The notes below the pieces were generated by a model. It made no database searches, had not been told where the DNA came from, and was given only the letters and a program-made list of their open reading frames with translations. A program made the position numbers and the translations under genes. Positions 53,605-63,685 of a DNA stretch of 64,000 bases are shown piece by piece; within the stretch, counting starts at the first letter, position 1, and every line of letters begins with the position of its first letter. The DNA comes from Lophius americanus (lineage: Eukaryota; Chordata; Actinopteri; Lophiiformes; Lophiidae): contig JBBDHG010000028.1 in the NCBI GenBank assembly GCA_037951165.1, positions 6,815,001-6,879,000 on the forward strand, in the 5' to 3' direction.

Positions 53605-55350
53605 TAATGACCTAACTCGAACTTTCCCTGTAAGAGGGTATGTGTACATTTTACGATTCTCAGATATGCCTAAATCGCCCTGCACTTATCTGAATTTTTG
53701 GCCTCACAAAACTTAAAATATATAGAGTTATTCCAAACCTGGTCTTAAATATGTTAACATTCATTTAACAATACTTTGATTTTCAATAATAATAATAAAA
53801 ACATAAAGATAAATAAACAACAATATTTCTTCACATCTTCTGAACTCATAAAATTGTTATTGTGTCCATACATGTCCTGTAATTTACTTTCTGGGTCACG
53901 AAGACTCCAATATTCCCTCCTTTAGCATGTCATTAGTCTTGAATTTAATTTAGATTGGTCTTTTAAAGGTATTAAAAAATCCTTAGATTTGATTGTGTAT
54001 ACCCACAAAAAGGCTTTAGTAGTTTAAACTTATTTATTTCAAAATGTATATCAAAAAAGGGATAATTGGAGTCCTTGCAGCAATACAGTATTGCCATGCA
54101 ACGCAATCATCCACCTCCCTTTCCTAAGCTTAAAGGCTGGTAGGTGGCACCTTGGGTGCTGTTGTGCCTTGGTGGAGGTTTGTGCTTCTAGTTCTTGCAG
54201 CTGTTGACCTCTCTTTCCCCTCATGCCGAGGAGCTTTTTCTTGTTTTCACACCTTCTCCAGCTCCTTCATTCAAATGTGGTCTCATAAAATTCATCTTGT
54301 AACTCCTGTTTGGCTTTAAAGCTCCCTTCCCCCATCTTTCACCCTTCTGTTTTCTCCCCTCCCTCTCAGCGTCCTTCTCTGTACCATCAGTTGTTGCTCA
54401 ACTCCTGAAGCGTCCCCCACATCCTGCCAGTAGCTAGGGTCACATGCTCAATTTCAGATAAGAATCAATTTAAAAGCCCCATTAGGATGAAAATGCTCAG
54501 TATGAACACCGATTCTGAATTAAAATACCTTAAACTGACAGAAATGTTATTGGGTAACAGAGGGGTAGAACAAACCTTCTCCAAAAATCCACCAGAAGAA
54601 CTACTGGAGGATTAAACCCAAGAACAGATTATTTACAGGGTGCGTTCCGTCTGAACGTGCCTGGTTTCATCTCTGGCCATGGAGGTACTCTGGTGAAGGT
54701 CTCTGGTCATGCAAGATGACCATAGGTGAAGGTCTTTGATCATGGCGAAGACCACTGGTGAACTGAGGTACCAATAAAACTTTCTTCTGCTCACCTTCTG
54801 CCTTTAATTCCTTTAAGTAGGAAAAAGCCTACGTTCTTAACACATTGTAGTTGATTAGAAGCATCACAATAACGACGGAAACTGTCCCCATCACATGACA
54901 GCTGCCACCGCCTGAAAAAACAGCTCATAAATTAGTCACTTCTGCTGTGCTGATAAAATGTGTAGGTGCAGGTAAACACCAGATCCTGATAGAGCACAAC
55001 TGTAAAACAGTCGACATGGAATCAATCAGCATGAAGAACAGTGTCCATGTAAACCCACCTGCCATTTCTTTTTCCTCCCCTATTTATTCCCCCTCCCCCC
55101 TCCCCCCTCTCCTGGCTGGTCCTCCCTTTTGCTCTCCTTGAACAGAGTCTTCAGTGTGCAGGATGACGGAGTGACGGGTTAGGTGGAGGCAGAGTTGGAG
55201 GGGGTGTCAGGAGGAGAAAGGCTGACATTAAACCCTTAGTGAGCGGTGTTTGACATCATGGTCCTCTTGGGCGCGAGTTTTTCAGTGTAATCCTCCGGAC
55301 CCTGTAATTGATCCCTGTTAGTCGGACGTAATTGGATAATTTTTTTCCTC
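53605..55350. other. RFTN2 intronic sequence, mostly unassigned
   Basis: Apart from the short repeat at 54115-54190, it holds a strong C-rich tract at 55089-55112 (CCCCC T CCCCCC T CCCCCC). No gene recognised. Confidence 0.5.
54115..54190. repeat. Short dispersed repeat (GCCTTGGTGGAGGTTTGTGC)
   Basis: GCCTTGGTGGAGGTTTGTGC is the inverted form of the CTCCGCCAAGG repeat block at 14456; fragment only. Confidence 0.45.
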
Positions 55351-55355
55351 ATTTA

Positions 55356-55926
55356 CCCCTTTTCCATCAAAAAGAATCTGGTGCTAGTTCGGTGCTGGTG
55401 CTGGTGCTAGTGCCAGTGCTTAGTTGGTTCAGCTCGCGCACCTCCTAAGAACCTGTTTGCTTTTCCAAAAGCTAGGAGCCAAGTCAGAGCCAGGCCATTA
55501 CATCAGCGTATAACGTCAGTACTTCACTGTCTGTTTACCCAGCAACACTCGCACCATACTCAAGCCCAACAAGAAAGATTGAGGAGCTCATCTTCTGGTT
55601 ATTTACAAGACTAAGTGGAGACCCAGTGCCGAAAAAAAACACTATGGTTATTCATTTTAAAGTAAGAAAATAAAAAATATTATTGCTAGTTGATCAGATG
55701 ACACTCGCTCGGCTGTTTCTTTTAAAAAGGGCAGTTCAGTGTTTGTGCCGGTCTTGTTTATCACAATAACCCCGCCCCCAGGCTGGGGACCAGCAAAGAG
55801 TTGGTTGTCTTGTATTGCACCAGTTTTCAGAGCAGGAGCTGGTACTTAGGCTATTGAAAAGCAAAGAACGGGGGCTCTGAATGCTCTGGCTCTAAATTAG
55901 CCCTGGAACCAGCTCTGTGGAAAAAG
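55356..55926. mobile_element. MITE-like element with CCCTTTTCCA ends
   Basis: Left end CCCCTTTTCCATCAAAAAG; right end CTCTGTGGAAAAAG, an imperfect inverted pair. Inside, GGTGCTGGTGCTGGTGCTAG at left and CCCTGGAACCAGCTC at right show further inverted similarity. I recognise this as a frequent teleost non-autonomous DNA element. No coding sequence. Confidence 0.5.
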
Positions 55927-55984
55927 ATTAATAGAAGCCTGGGGAATCAGGGGTTAAACGTAATAAAAAAAAACCTCTGTCAAA

Positions 55985-56205
55985 ACTCAGCCCATACTGA
56001 AAAATCAAAATTCCCATGCTTGTATAAGCAACCCCCTGATTATTTTGACCCGAAAACTGTTGGAGTTCAAACTCCCCCTAGTGAAGGACATATACAACGG
56101 GCCATTGTCAAAATCAATCCAGTTCTTCCTCGCACTATGGTCTTTGAGGGTAAAACATTTGAAAAGGATCCTGAAGAAAGTTTTTGAGTTACCTCGTTAA
56201 CATGA
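55985..56205 (-). repeat. Dispersed repeat, family D, inverted copy
   Basis: GCTTGTATAAGCAACCCCCTGA, AACTCCCCCTAGTGAAGGAC, AATCAATCCAGTTCTTCCTC, GTTTTTGAGTTACCTCGTTAA; parallels 48985-49380. Confidence 0.6.
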
Positions 56206-56209
56206 AGGG

Positions 56210-57240
56210 ATCAGATGATGATTCCATAATATCTTTTAAGATATTAAAAGATATTGTAAGATATACACTTTTAATATTCAACAAAAGGTGGATGTCTGAT
56301 AAAGGAGAGTAGATGAGTGCGGAAGAGTGGAGGTGGTTTTGCAAAGAGATTCCTAAAGCAACAAATTCCAAATTCTGCAAAGAATTTTCATGGAAGGTAC
56401 ATACGAAAGTTTTTTAATGACATAAAGTTATGTAGTGCTGGACGATTTGACCTCAAATGGATATCACCATTAATTGAACCTTTTACTTCGATTCAGATTA
56501 ATGAACAATTATTGAATGCGTATACGTAAAACGATGGACACAACATTTTTCTTTCGCTCCAGTACCCTTGCAGTTATCATCTGCATCAATCCCAATCTGG
56601 TGGCTCACGCTGTTTTCAGTTTGTGTTGTTGTAGGTTCAGCTCTTGTTGCGCCTTCACTAATGTCTTCTTCTTTTCCAACTATAGGGAAATATTTTTGCA
56701 CACTCTTAATGCCCGCTCCATTCTTCGATCTTTCGTTGCATTTCCTTTTGTTGCAGAGTCTTTTAATATCAAAAAAGAAATTGAATCTGTATCTATTATT
56801 CTTAAAAAAAAAGTCACCAAAGTAAAAAAAGGAAACCGAGTTTTGAAAAATTTGAATTCAACTCAAGCATTTGGGGTTCAGACCCACAGGAATGTCAGTA
56901 AACTGTAGCCATGTTTGCCCCCCTCCCTCCCCCCACTTTAGTGGTTCCACTGCTGTTTTTGTCCTATAATGGAGCCAGGCGGCCCATTGAGAATCTGTAG
57001 AGATCTCAGCTGTGAACTACCCAATCTCTTGGGTGTTTATTGGTGAGAATCTGGGGGGCTGGTAGTCAGGAATGCACACACACCCACACACAGACACTCA
57101 CACACACAGAGAACAAGCCTCCTCTGTGAACAGCGGCTTTCTTTGTGGGCACAGGAAGTTTGGTGACAGGTTTAAAAAAACAACACAAGAACTGAAACGG
57201 TAAACAAACAGAGGCATTAGAGAGAAGGCTGTCTACCTGG
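56210..57240. other. RFTN2 intronic sequence, nothing recognised
   Basis: The 130-aa plus ORF (56516-56908) is Phe/Ser/Lys-rich by composition and has no recognisable domain. A CA-rich stretch lies near 57074-57110. Confidence 0.5.
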
Positions 57241-57244
57241 GACA

Positions 57245-57935
57245 ACTACACTGTAAAAAATATTTTGTATATTTATTTTTGTATATTTATGGTAAAATAC
57301 TGAAAGCCATGGTTGCCAGAATATCCTGGTAAAAGATATGCTTACCATGTACAAAACATTATAGTATATTACCATTAAAAAATCATCTTGTCCCATTCTC
57401 CACACCCCTTAAGAAATGGCCATATATTTGACTGTAAAAACCCTGGTAAATGCCAATAATAAAAGAAAACTTAAATGAAATACAGTAAAAAAAAAAGAAA
57501 AAAGTGTATACCCGTAGTAGATACAATTAATTATTTCAAGAAAGTAATGGTAAATTATTTAATTTTTAAGCCCAGAATATGTGGAAAACAGGAATTTTAC
57601 ATTGCAAAGATTTACATTTGTATCGTAAAATTATGTTAAAAATAACATAATGTCACAAGCGACTCAGGAATGTAAAGCATTTCCTCTAAATGACAAATTC
57701 AACCACTTAGGAAGCGCGTACGGTTGTTTTTACATTAACAAGATACTAAATATATGGTTCATAATTGTGAATAATGGAAATTTTAAGGTTAAAAAAAAAA
57801 GTCTTAATTTGTTGTAGGGTCTACTGTTAGTTTAGGTTTTGTACTTAAACCATAAACAGGGTGACCTTTTTTCATAGTAATTTACCGTAATGTCTTGTAC
57901 ATGGTCACTGTATTTTCCATGGAAAGATGTTTTCA
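57245..57935 (+). repeat. AT-rich dispersed repeat (ACACTGTAAAAAAT family)
   Basis: Begins CTACACTGTAAAAAATATTT, then GGTAAAATACTGAAAGCCAT, ATGGTTGCCAGAATATCCTG, and near its other end TAATTTACCGTAATGTCTTG, TACATGGTCACTGTATTTTC. The two halves look like inverted counterparts (ATGTACAAAACATTATAGTA versus TAATGTCTTGTACATGGTCA). MITE-like. Confidence 0.65.
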
Positions 57936-57959
57936 TCATTATTCACTAAATGTGAGAGA

Positions 57960-59545
57960 TTTAACCATTCATTTGGAGGAGGGTGAAAAACTGCTTAACC
58001 ACAGTCTGGATGGAAGGACAAATGGGGTAGGCATGATCCTGAAGGAGAAGTATATTAAGAGTCCTCTAAAGAGACTCTTGGATGAAGTGATGGAGAGTAC
58101 TCCCAGGGATGAGAGAGTATTGATTGGTGCTGACTTCAGTGGTCATGTTGGTGAAGGTAGATTAGGAGGTGATGGGCATGTATGATGTTTAAGACAGAAA
58201 CCTGAAAGGACTGATGGTGGTACAATTTACAAAAAGGATGGAAGTGGCAGTGATTACTACAGGGAAGAGTTTAAATGGGCTCTAGGTGGCAGTGAAGTGC
58301 TGCCAGATGACTGGGCAACCACGGCAAATGCGATGAAGGAGATCGGTAGGAAAGTGCTTGGTGTTTTTGCTGGGAAAGGGGATAAAGAAAGTTGTTGGTG
58401 GAATGAGAAGTTCAAGGAGAGTATACGCAGGTAAAGGTTAGCAAAGAAAAAGCGGGATAGCATAAGACATGAAGAAAATCTTTGGGTGTAGAGTAAAATG
58501 CGGCCTAAGCAAAGACTGCTGTATCAAATGCTAAACGTGAAGCTTCCGATGAGCTGTATGAGAGGTTAGACATTAAGGAAGGAAACAAGATTTATACAGA
58601 TTGGCAAGACAGCGGGATCGAGATGGGAAGGATGTACAGCTGATGAGGGTGATTAAGGATAAAGATGGAAATTTACTATCAAAGGGGGAGAGTGCGACGT
58701 CAAGATGGAAGGGGTACTTGAAGAGCAAATGAACGAGAAAAAAGAGAGAGAAGGGCGGAAGATGCGGGAATGATAAATCAGGAAGTTCAAAGGATAAGTG
58801 AGGACGAAGTGAAAGCAGCGTTGAAGAGGGTGAAGAATGGAAAGGCGGTTGGTCCTGATGACATGCTGATGGAGGTGTCTAGGAGTGAAGGCAGTGTAGT
58901 ATTTTACAAGATTATTCAACGTATCTTGGAGAGTGATAGGATTCCTAAGGAATGGTGAAAAAACTGGTGCCGATTTCCCAACACAAGGGTATTGTTCAGA
59001 TGAGAACATCTGCAGAGGTGTAAACCTGATGAGGGACACAATGAAGATATGGACAAGAGTAGTGTTAAGTTGTAGGTGGGTGAACGTTAAGGAGTGTGGA
59101 AAAGAGGTGAAGAAGCGAGAAGAATATCAGGAGTTATCTGTGACAGAATAGTACCAGCAAGAGTGAAGGAAAAGGTTAACAAGATGGTTGTGAGAGCAGT
59201 TCTGCTGGATGGTTTAGAGATGGTGGCCCTGACCAAAAGGGAGGAGGCAGAGCTGGAGGTGGCAGAGATGAAGATGTTCAGATATTCTTTGGGAGAAGTG
59301 AGGATGTGCAGGATTACAAATGAGCACATCAGGGGCACAGCCCAGGTGAGAAAATGTAAGAGAGGCCAGATTGAGATGGTTTGAACACGTCAAAAGGAGG
59401 GATAGTGGATCTATTGGTAGAAGGTTGCTGGAGATGGAGAGAGAGGACATGCAGTTGGTTGGTGTGACAGAGAAAGATGCAGATGACAGGGCAGGATAGA
59501 AAAAGATGATCCGCTGTGGCGACCCCTAAAGGAAACAGCATTCCC
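57960..59545 (+). pseudogene. RTE-type LINE, internally deleted copy
   Basis: In order: GVGMILKEKYIKS, LLDEVMESTPRDERVLIGAD and FSGHVGEGRLGGDG (endonuclease); LGGSEVLPDDWATTA, GRKVLGVFAGKGDKES; SEDEVKAALKRVKNGKAVGP and DDMLMEV, RILESDRIPKEW (RT fingers); NLMRDTMKIWTRVV; then the RT palm is missing and GLEMVALTKREEAELEVAEM, KMFRYSLGEV, NEHIRGTAQVRK (C-terminus) follow, ending CGCTGTGGCGACCCCTAAAG. Several stops. Most complete RTE copy in the window but unable to encode RT. Confidence 0.9.
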
Positions 59546-59924
59546 CCAAATGATAGATGACATAAGTGGATCTCAGACATCTGAAGTGTGAACTGGTTTT
59601 TCTATCATAACATTAAATTCTGTTCTCCTAAAACTAGGGGCAGCTCCAACATACACATTTTGAAAATGACTTAAGTTGAACTGAATTTAAAAGCGAAGAA
59701 ACAGAACCTACCACAAAGAAAAGAAAAAGAAACAAACATGCCCGGAAATTCTATTTAAAGACATGTTGTCTTATTATTAGCTCTTCTCTCCTAATAATGG
59801 ATCTTTAATGAAGGTATATATTCCTAAAATCAGCTTTATCAAGAGACATAAACATTCATTTGAAGTTAATCAAGTTGCAATAAATTACTTTTCATTGCTT
59901 CCAATTGGTTAAACTCGTGTGGAG

Positions 59925-60100
59925 CGACTGTAGCTCTGTGGGATCTCCCAATCAGAAGAACGGTAGATTGGTGGTTCAAGCCCAGCAGCCTACATGTCGT
60001 ACGGTCCATGAGCAAACGCATGAGCTCCTGGGTTCTTCTCTTACTCCGCCCACTGCTCCTCAGAGAAGGGCCAAATGGAGAGAAATAATTTCATAAAAAA
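59925..60100 (+). repeat. tRNA-derived SINE with pol III boxes
   Basis: TAGCTCTGTGGGA (A-box-like, 59931) and GGTTCAAGCCC (B box, 59973-59983), then the SINE body CTGCTCCTCAGAGAAGGGCC and GAGAAATAATTTCAT. Not an intact tRNA gene. Confidence 0.7.
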
Positions 60101-60807
60101 TGTATTGATAGAGGAAGTGTTATTATTATTAATTTAGTTACAATGTCCGTTTCCGAGGTTAAATTCAGGTTAGATTTGTTTTAAGATTTCTGGCAAGGCA
60201 AAAATCTTCTTACCCCTTTGGCAGATTCTTTGCTAATTTCCAAACAATTTGATCATAATTTATTTAAGCATATTTGTTATGGCTGTTTTTGCAGTGTATT
60301 ATTTTCCATTCGTTTTAAGAGATAACCCTTTACTTTATGCACCTCACCTTTTAAAGAATGTTTTGATTACTCAGGTTTTCATTATTAGTTTGTCGTTTCT
60401 TTTCTTACATATTGTTGCACATCTGGAATGATTCGGAGGACAGATTTTTATAAAAAACAATTGAATGAGAATCATTGCCATTGATGTAATCGATTACAAG
60501 ACTTTAGTGCTGTTTGCAGCTGTTTTCAACAGAACATAACCATGTTTTTCCCTGTGTGCCAACCTCAGGGCCGCACCCAAGCAGCCGCTGCAGCCTCGCC
60601 ACATGACATCACAGCAGCACTAAGAATATAAATACAGTCTATAAATATAAAACCTCCGAATATGTCAATGGTGTTTTCTTTTAGCGTCTGTTTTTTCTTT
60701 CAGGCCTTCACTCTGCAACAACGAAAAGTAAATGAGTTGGCGTTTTTCCCACAACATAGCAGTGAGAGTTTGTACTTGGTGTCTGGAGGTGGTGGGGGAA
60801 ATAGAGT

Positions 60808-60838
60808 GTGTGTGTGTGTGTGTGTGCGTGTGTGTCAG
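60808..60838. repeat. (GT)n microsatellite
   Basis: About 14 GT units with one GC interruption. Confidence 0.92.
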
Positions 60839-60849
60839 ATCCATAAAAA

Positions 60850-61855
60850 ATGACCTTCAGTAGCTACTGGTGTGATGTTTATGACCAAACTGGCAGTAAC
60901 AGACTCCATGAGAGTGGCATGAGGGTCCAACCTCGTTTAGTTGGACCTGTGCTCACAGCCCAGCACCATGCACCTGTATTGATGTTCACCAGGGAACACA
61001 AGGATGGGCAGGTTCTCCATTGGTGCCCAAGTCTCCTCACAGATGAGAGCAGATTCAAACTGAGCTCATGTGACAGATGTGAAAATGTCTGGAGAGCCTA
61101 TGGAAGTTTAATCCTCCTAAAACATCATCCAGCAGGTTTGTTTGTGGTGGGTCAGTGATGGTCTACTGTAGGGAGACAGATCCTTGGAGGGTCTCGCAAA
61201 CCTCCACATGTTAGCCAACCTTACCCTGAAAGCTGTTACACACCAGGAAAACCTATGACCCACTTTCAGGCCTTACACAGGTGAGTGAACGCTGGGTTCC
61301 TCATGGTCCAGGACAATGCCCGGCTTCATGTGACCAGAGTGTGTAGAGTCTAGACTGTAGACAGTGCTGGATGATGAAGGTCTGGATGCCATTGACTGGG
61401 TCTCATTTAATGCAGGCCTGAATCCACCTGAGAGCCTCTGAGCTGATATGTATCGGTTCATCAGACGCCACCAAGTGGAACCACAGACTGTCCAGGAGCT
61501 CATTGATGTTCTGATCTAGGTTTTGGGGGAGATCTCAAGACACCAGCCACCATCTCATCAGGAACATTTAAAGATGTTGTCAGGGTCGCATACCGGCACG
61601 TGGAGGTCAAACCCACAACTGAGACACATTATTACTTGTTGAGATGAATTTCAAACCAGTTGGATCAACCTGTGATTTCCGTTTTTCACTTTGATTTTGT
61701 GTCTGGTCTAGAATCCAGTTCTAAATGGGTTAGAGATTTCAGTTTCCATTCAATTTCACAAAGTATATCAACAGATAAGCTTTTCGTCTTAAATCATTTG
61801 TACATCAATATCAGATGTGTAAGTTAAGTGTTCATTGATTTTCTTGAGCAGTGTA
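60850..61855 (+). pseudogene. Tc1-like transposon, 5'-truncated, with 3' terminal repeat
   Basis: Transposase remnant: NRLHESGMRVQPRLVGPVLT, AQHHAPVLMFTREHKDGQVL, WCPSLLTDESRFKLSSCDRC (first Asp, about 61040), LMVQDNARLHVTRVCRV (second Asp, about 61312), then TPPSGTTDCPGAH-type frameshifted C-terminus. The 3' inverted repeat ends TTCTTGAGCAGTGTA at 61855 (inverse TACACTGCTCAAGAAAATCA). 5' end and terminal repeat are missing. Different Tc1 subfamily from the copies at 14.2, 34.1 and 52.2 kb. Confidence 0.88.
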
Positions 61856-61943
61856 CATGCTGAGGTTTTGAGTTTGCTGCTGAACCTTCATGGAGCAGCT
61901 AGCAGGATCTTACTGTAGATGTTCTCTCTCTTCGTCCCTGCAG

Positions 61944-62124
61944 GCAGCCGTCCTACAGTCCAGTACGTATCTTCACTCTCTGAGCTTCCTCAGGCTTTGC
62001 AGCCCTACTACACTCAGGGCTACGTCCTCTTCGCCCTGCACCCCATCATCCTGTCTGTGGGCCGATCCCGCTCGCTGCCCTTCAGCCTCCTCTACCGGGC
62101 CATCCTGGCCCGTCCCCGACCCAG
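61944..62124 (+). CDS. rftn2: RFTN2 exon 2
   Basis: Seen: a pyrimidine-rich tract and CAG acceptor (ending 61943) precede 181 bases that read in frame with exon 1: SRPTVQYVSSLSELPQALQ, then PYYTQGYVLFALHPIILSVG, then RSRSLPFSLLYRAILARPRP. It ends at donor CAG|GTAGTC, phase 2. The pattern LSELP...YYxQGY...HPII...LYRAIL is the conserved raftlin N-terminal domain. A 69-aa ORF starting in the intron runs through the exon in the same frame. A Tc1-like terminal repeat ends about 90 bp upstream of the acceptor. Confidence 0.93.
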
Positions 62125-62284
62125 GTAGTCCAACCCTCCATTTAAAAAGGAAAATATGATGTATAATAATAAAAAATATTTGTTCTATATCAATGAATGT
62201 AATTAGAGGTGAGATTTTGATTGAGATTCAGAATTATTTAAATTAAAGATCATGTGTTTAGACAACAAAGACATTTTTTTTGCA

Positions 62285-62340
62285 TCTCATTTTACTTTAT
62301 TTTATTTTAAAGGGTGTCAATAATTCTGGATGCCAGTGTA
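62285..62340 (+). mobile_element. Tc1-type terminal repeat, isolated
   Basis: AAGGGTGTCAATAATTCTGG then ATGCCAGTGTA matches the 3' terminal repeat style of fish Tc1-like elements (inverse TACACTGGCATCCAGAATTA). No transposase nearby. Confidence 0.55.
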
Positions 62341-62691
62341 TTTTTAAAACTCAGTTTCGGCGTTTACTGGCAGAGCACAATACTATTGAAAATGGTGCCC
62401 ACACAGCTTCATTTCATGGGTGGCTGTTGTGTTTTCAGCATGATAGTTGACAGTAAAACAACAAAACATTGTTGGAGGGGTTCAGTTTACAGTTCTGTAC
62501 AGGGTACAGTTTAATGCATATTTTGGTTAAGTGCTGATTCTCCATCAGCTCTGGATGAATGAAGTGTAAAAGCAGTTTTTCTAGCTGTTCTCTGATGCTT
62601 TTCCAAGTAAATTTTGTTATTACACAGATAATAAAGTACTTCAGTACTAACAGTAGTTTAAGTTGTCAGTACTCACCAGGGGAAGTCATTT

Positions 62692-62711
62692 AAAAAAAAA
62701 AAAAAAAAAAT
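62692..62711. repeat. Poly-A run
   Basis: About 19 consecutive A. No retroposon body identified upstream. Confidence 0.9.
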
Positions 62712-63167
62712 CTACTTTTCTCTTTTCTTGTCATAAAACGCTGCAGGAATAAAATAATGTCCGAACTGTCCACCAACAATAAAGAATTACGTTATTACTG
62801 TTTTATATTTCAAAGTTTCTCCAGGTACAATCATAAGATATTAAGTGATTTAAAGAATTTACAGTCTTTCACTTTATTATGGTTTTTGAAACCATTGAAA
62901 GAATTGTTGATAAACTTTATGAAATGCTTCAAAAAGTAACCTAAATTAAATGAGTGTTAATCCAAGTACCAAGTCAGTTTTTGAGTTCATTAACAGTTGT
63001 CTTTTTACAGTGGGGAAACTGGTCACAAACCTACATTTGACCCCCCTGGATGGACGGGTACCCATCTCCTCCCTGACCACACCTTCACCACTCAAATGTG
63101 AAGACTTGAATCATAGATGATGTTGATTACATATTTAATGCTGAAACCCCAGGAGGTCAAAAATACG

Positions 63168-63211
63168 TGTCAGGGGGAGGGGGAGGAGGAGGAGGAAGAG
63201 AAGGAGGATAT
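63168..63211 (+). repeat. Purine-rich G tract
   Basis: CAGGGGGAGGGGGAGGAGGA then GGAGGAAGAGAAGGAGGA; entirely purine over about 36 bases. Confidence 0.85.
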
Positions 63212-63576
63212 CCATGTTTTGATTTGCCTGGGTCCTATAAATCCACCCAACGACAGGGTTTACCCAGCAGCCAATGGGGTGACGTGTCACTGGTCTCTGA
63301 TGGTTGATAGGATGTGTTAATGTTAATGTCAATATTTGATGTAAAAATGGACTTATGGGTAATATTCTACATGACATTCTACATTTTATAATCAAAACCT
63401 CTGCTTAATGTTGATGATGATGAGTGTTTGGGTAAATAGTTTTTACCTTTTTGGAGCACCTCAGACAGTCGCTGGTGGTTACAGGTGACCTATTACCCAC
63501 TCCACCTAGACCCGTTCAGTAGTTATGGTACCAGTGACCCAGAAACCTGTCACTGACTGTCTGTCTGTGTGTGCAG

Positions 63577-63685
63577 TCCTCAGACGACCTCCACCTGCTA
63601 CAGCGTGCCCATACTGAGGGTGGAGGAGTGGCCGTTACCTGGAGACTCACTGACGGGCGACACGGTCCGAGCGCTCATCGACCGG
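63577..63685 (+). CDS. rftn2: RFTN2 exon 3
   Basis: Seen: acceptor GTGTGCAG (ending 63576), then in frame with exon 2: S-PQTTSTCYSVPILRVEEWP followed by LPGDSLTGDTVRALIDR. This corresponds to the raftlin segment with the I-E-E-C-P-L-like strand and the L-I-E-K-I-like helix. Two donors are possible: CGG|GTCTGT at 63686 (phase 0, better match to consensus, chosen) or TCT|GTAAAA at 63690. Total coding sequence in the window is then 143 codons. The ORF continuing to 63889 is read-through into the intron. The remaining raftlin exons lie to the right of the window. Confidence 0.85.

Larger units (their letters stand above)
46543..61943 (+). other. rftn2: RFTN2 intron 1 (15.4 kb)
   Basis: Defined by the exon 1 donor GTAGGA and the exon 2 acceptor CAG, which join the reading frame exactly (phase 1). 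It contains no recognisable coding exon of another gene but many transposon remnants, listed separately. Confidence 0.9.
62125..63576 (+). other. rftn2: RFTN2 intron 2
   Basis: Bounded by GTAGTC donor and TGTGCAG acceptor (phase 2). It holds a Tc1-type terminal repeat (62312-62340), an 18-base or longer A run (about 62692-62710) and a purine tract (63172-63208). No other gene is seen. Confidence 0.88.

Noticed and set aside
56516..56908. 130-aa plus-strand ORF
   Set aside because: Phe/Ser/Lys-rich, AT-driven composition with no recognisable domain or splice context.
59925..60100. tRNA gene
   Set aside because: A- and B-box-like motifs are present, but there is no acceptor stem, and a SINE body follows.
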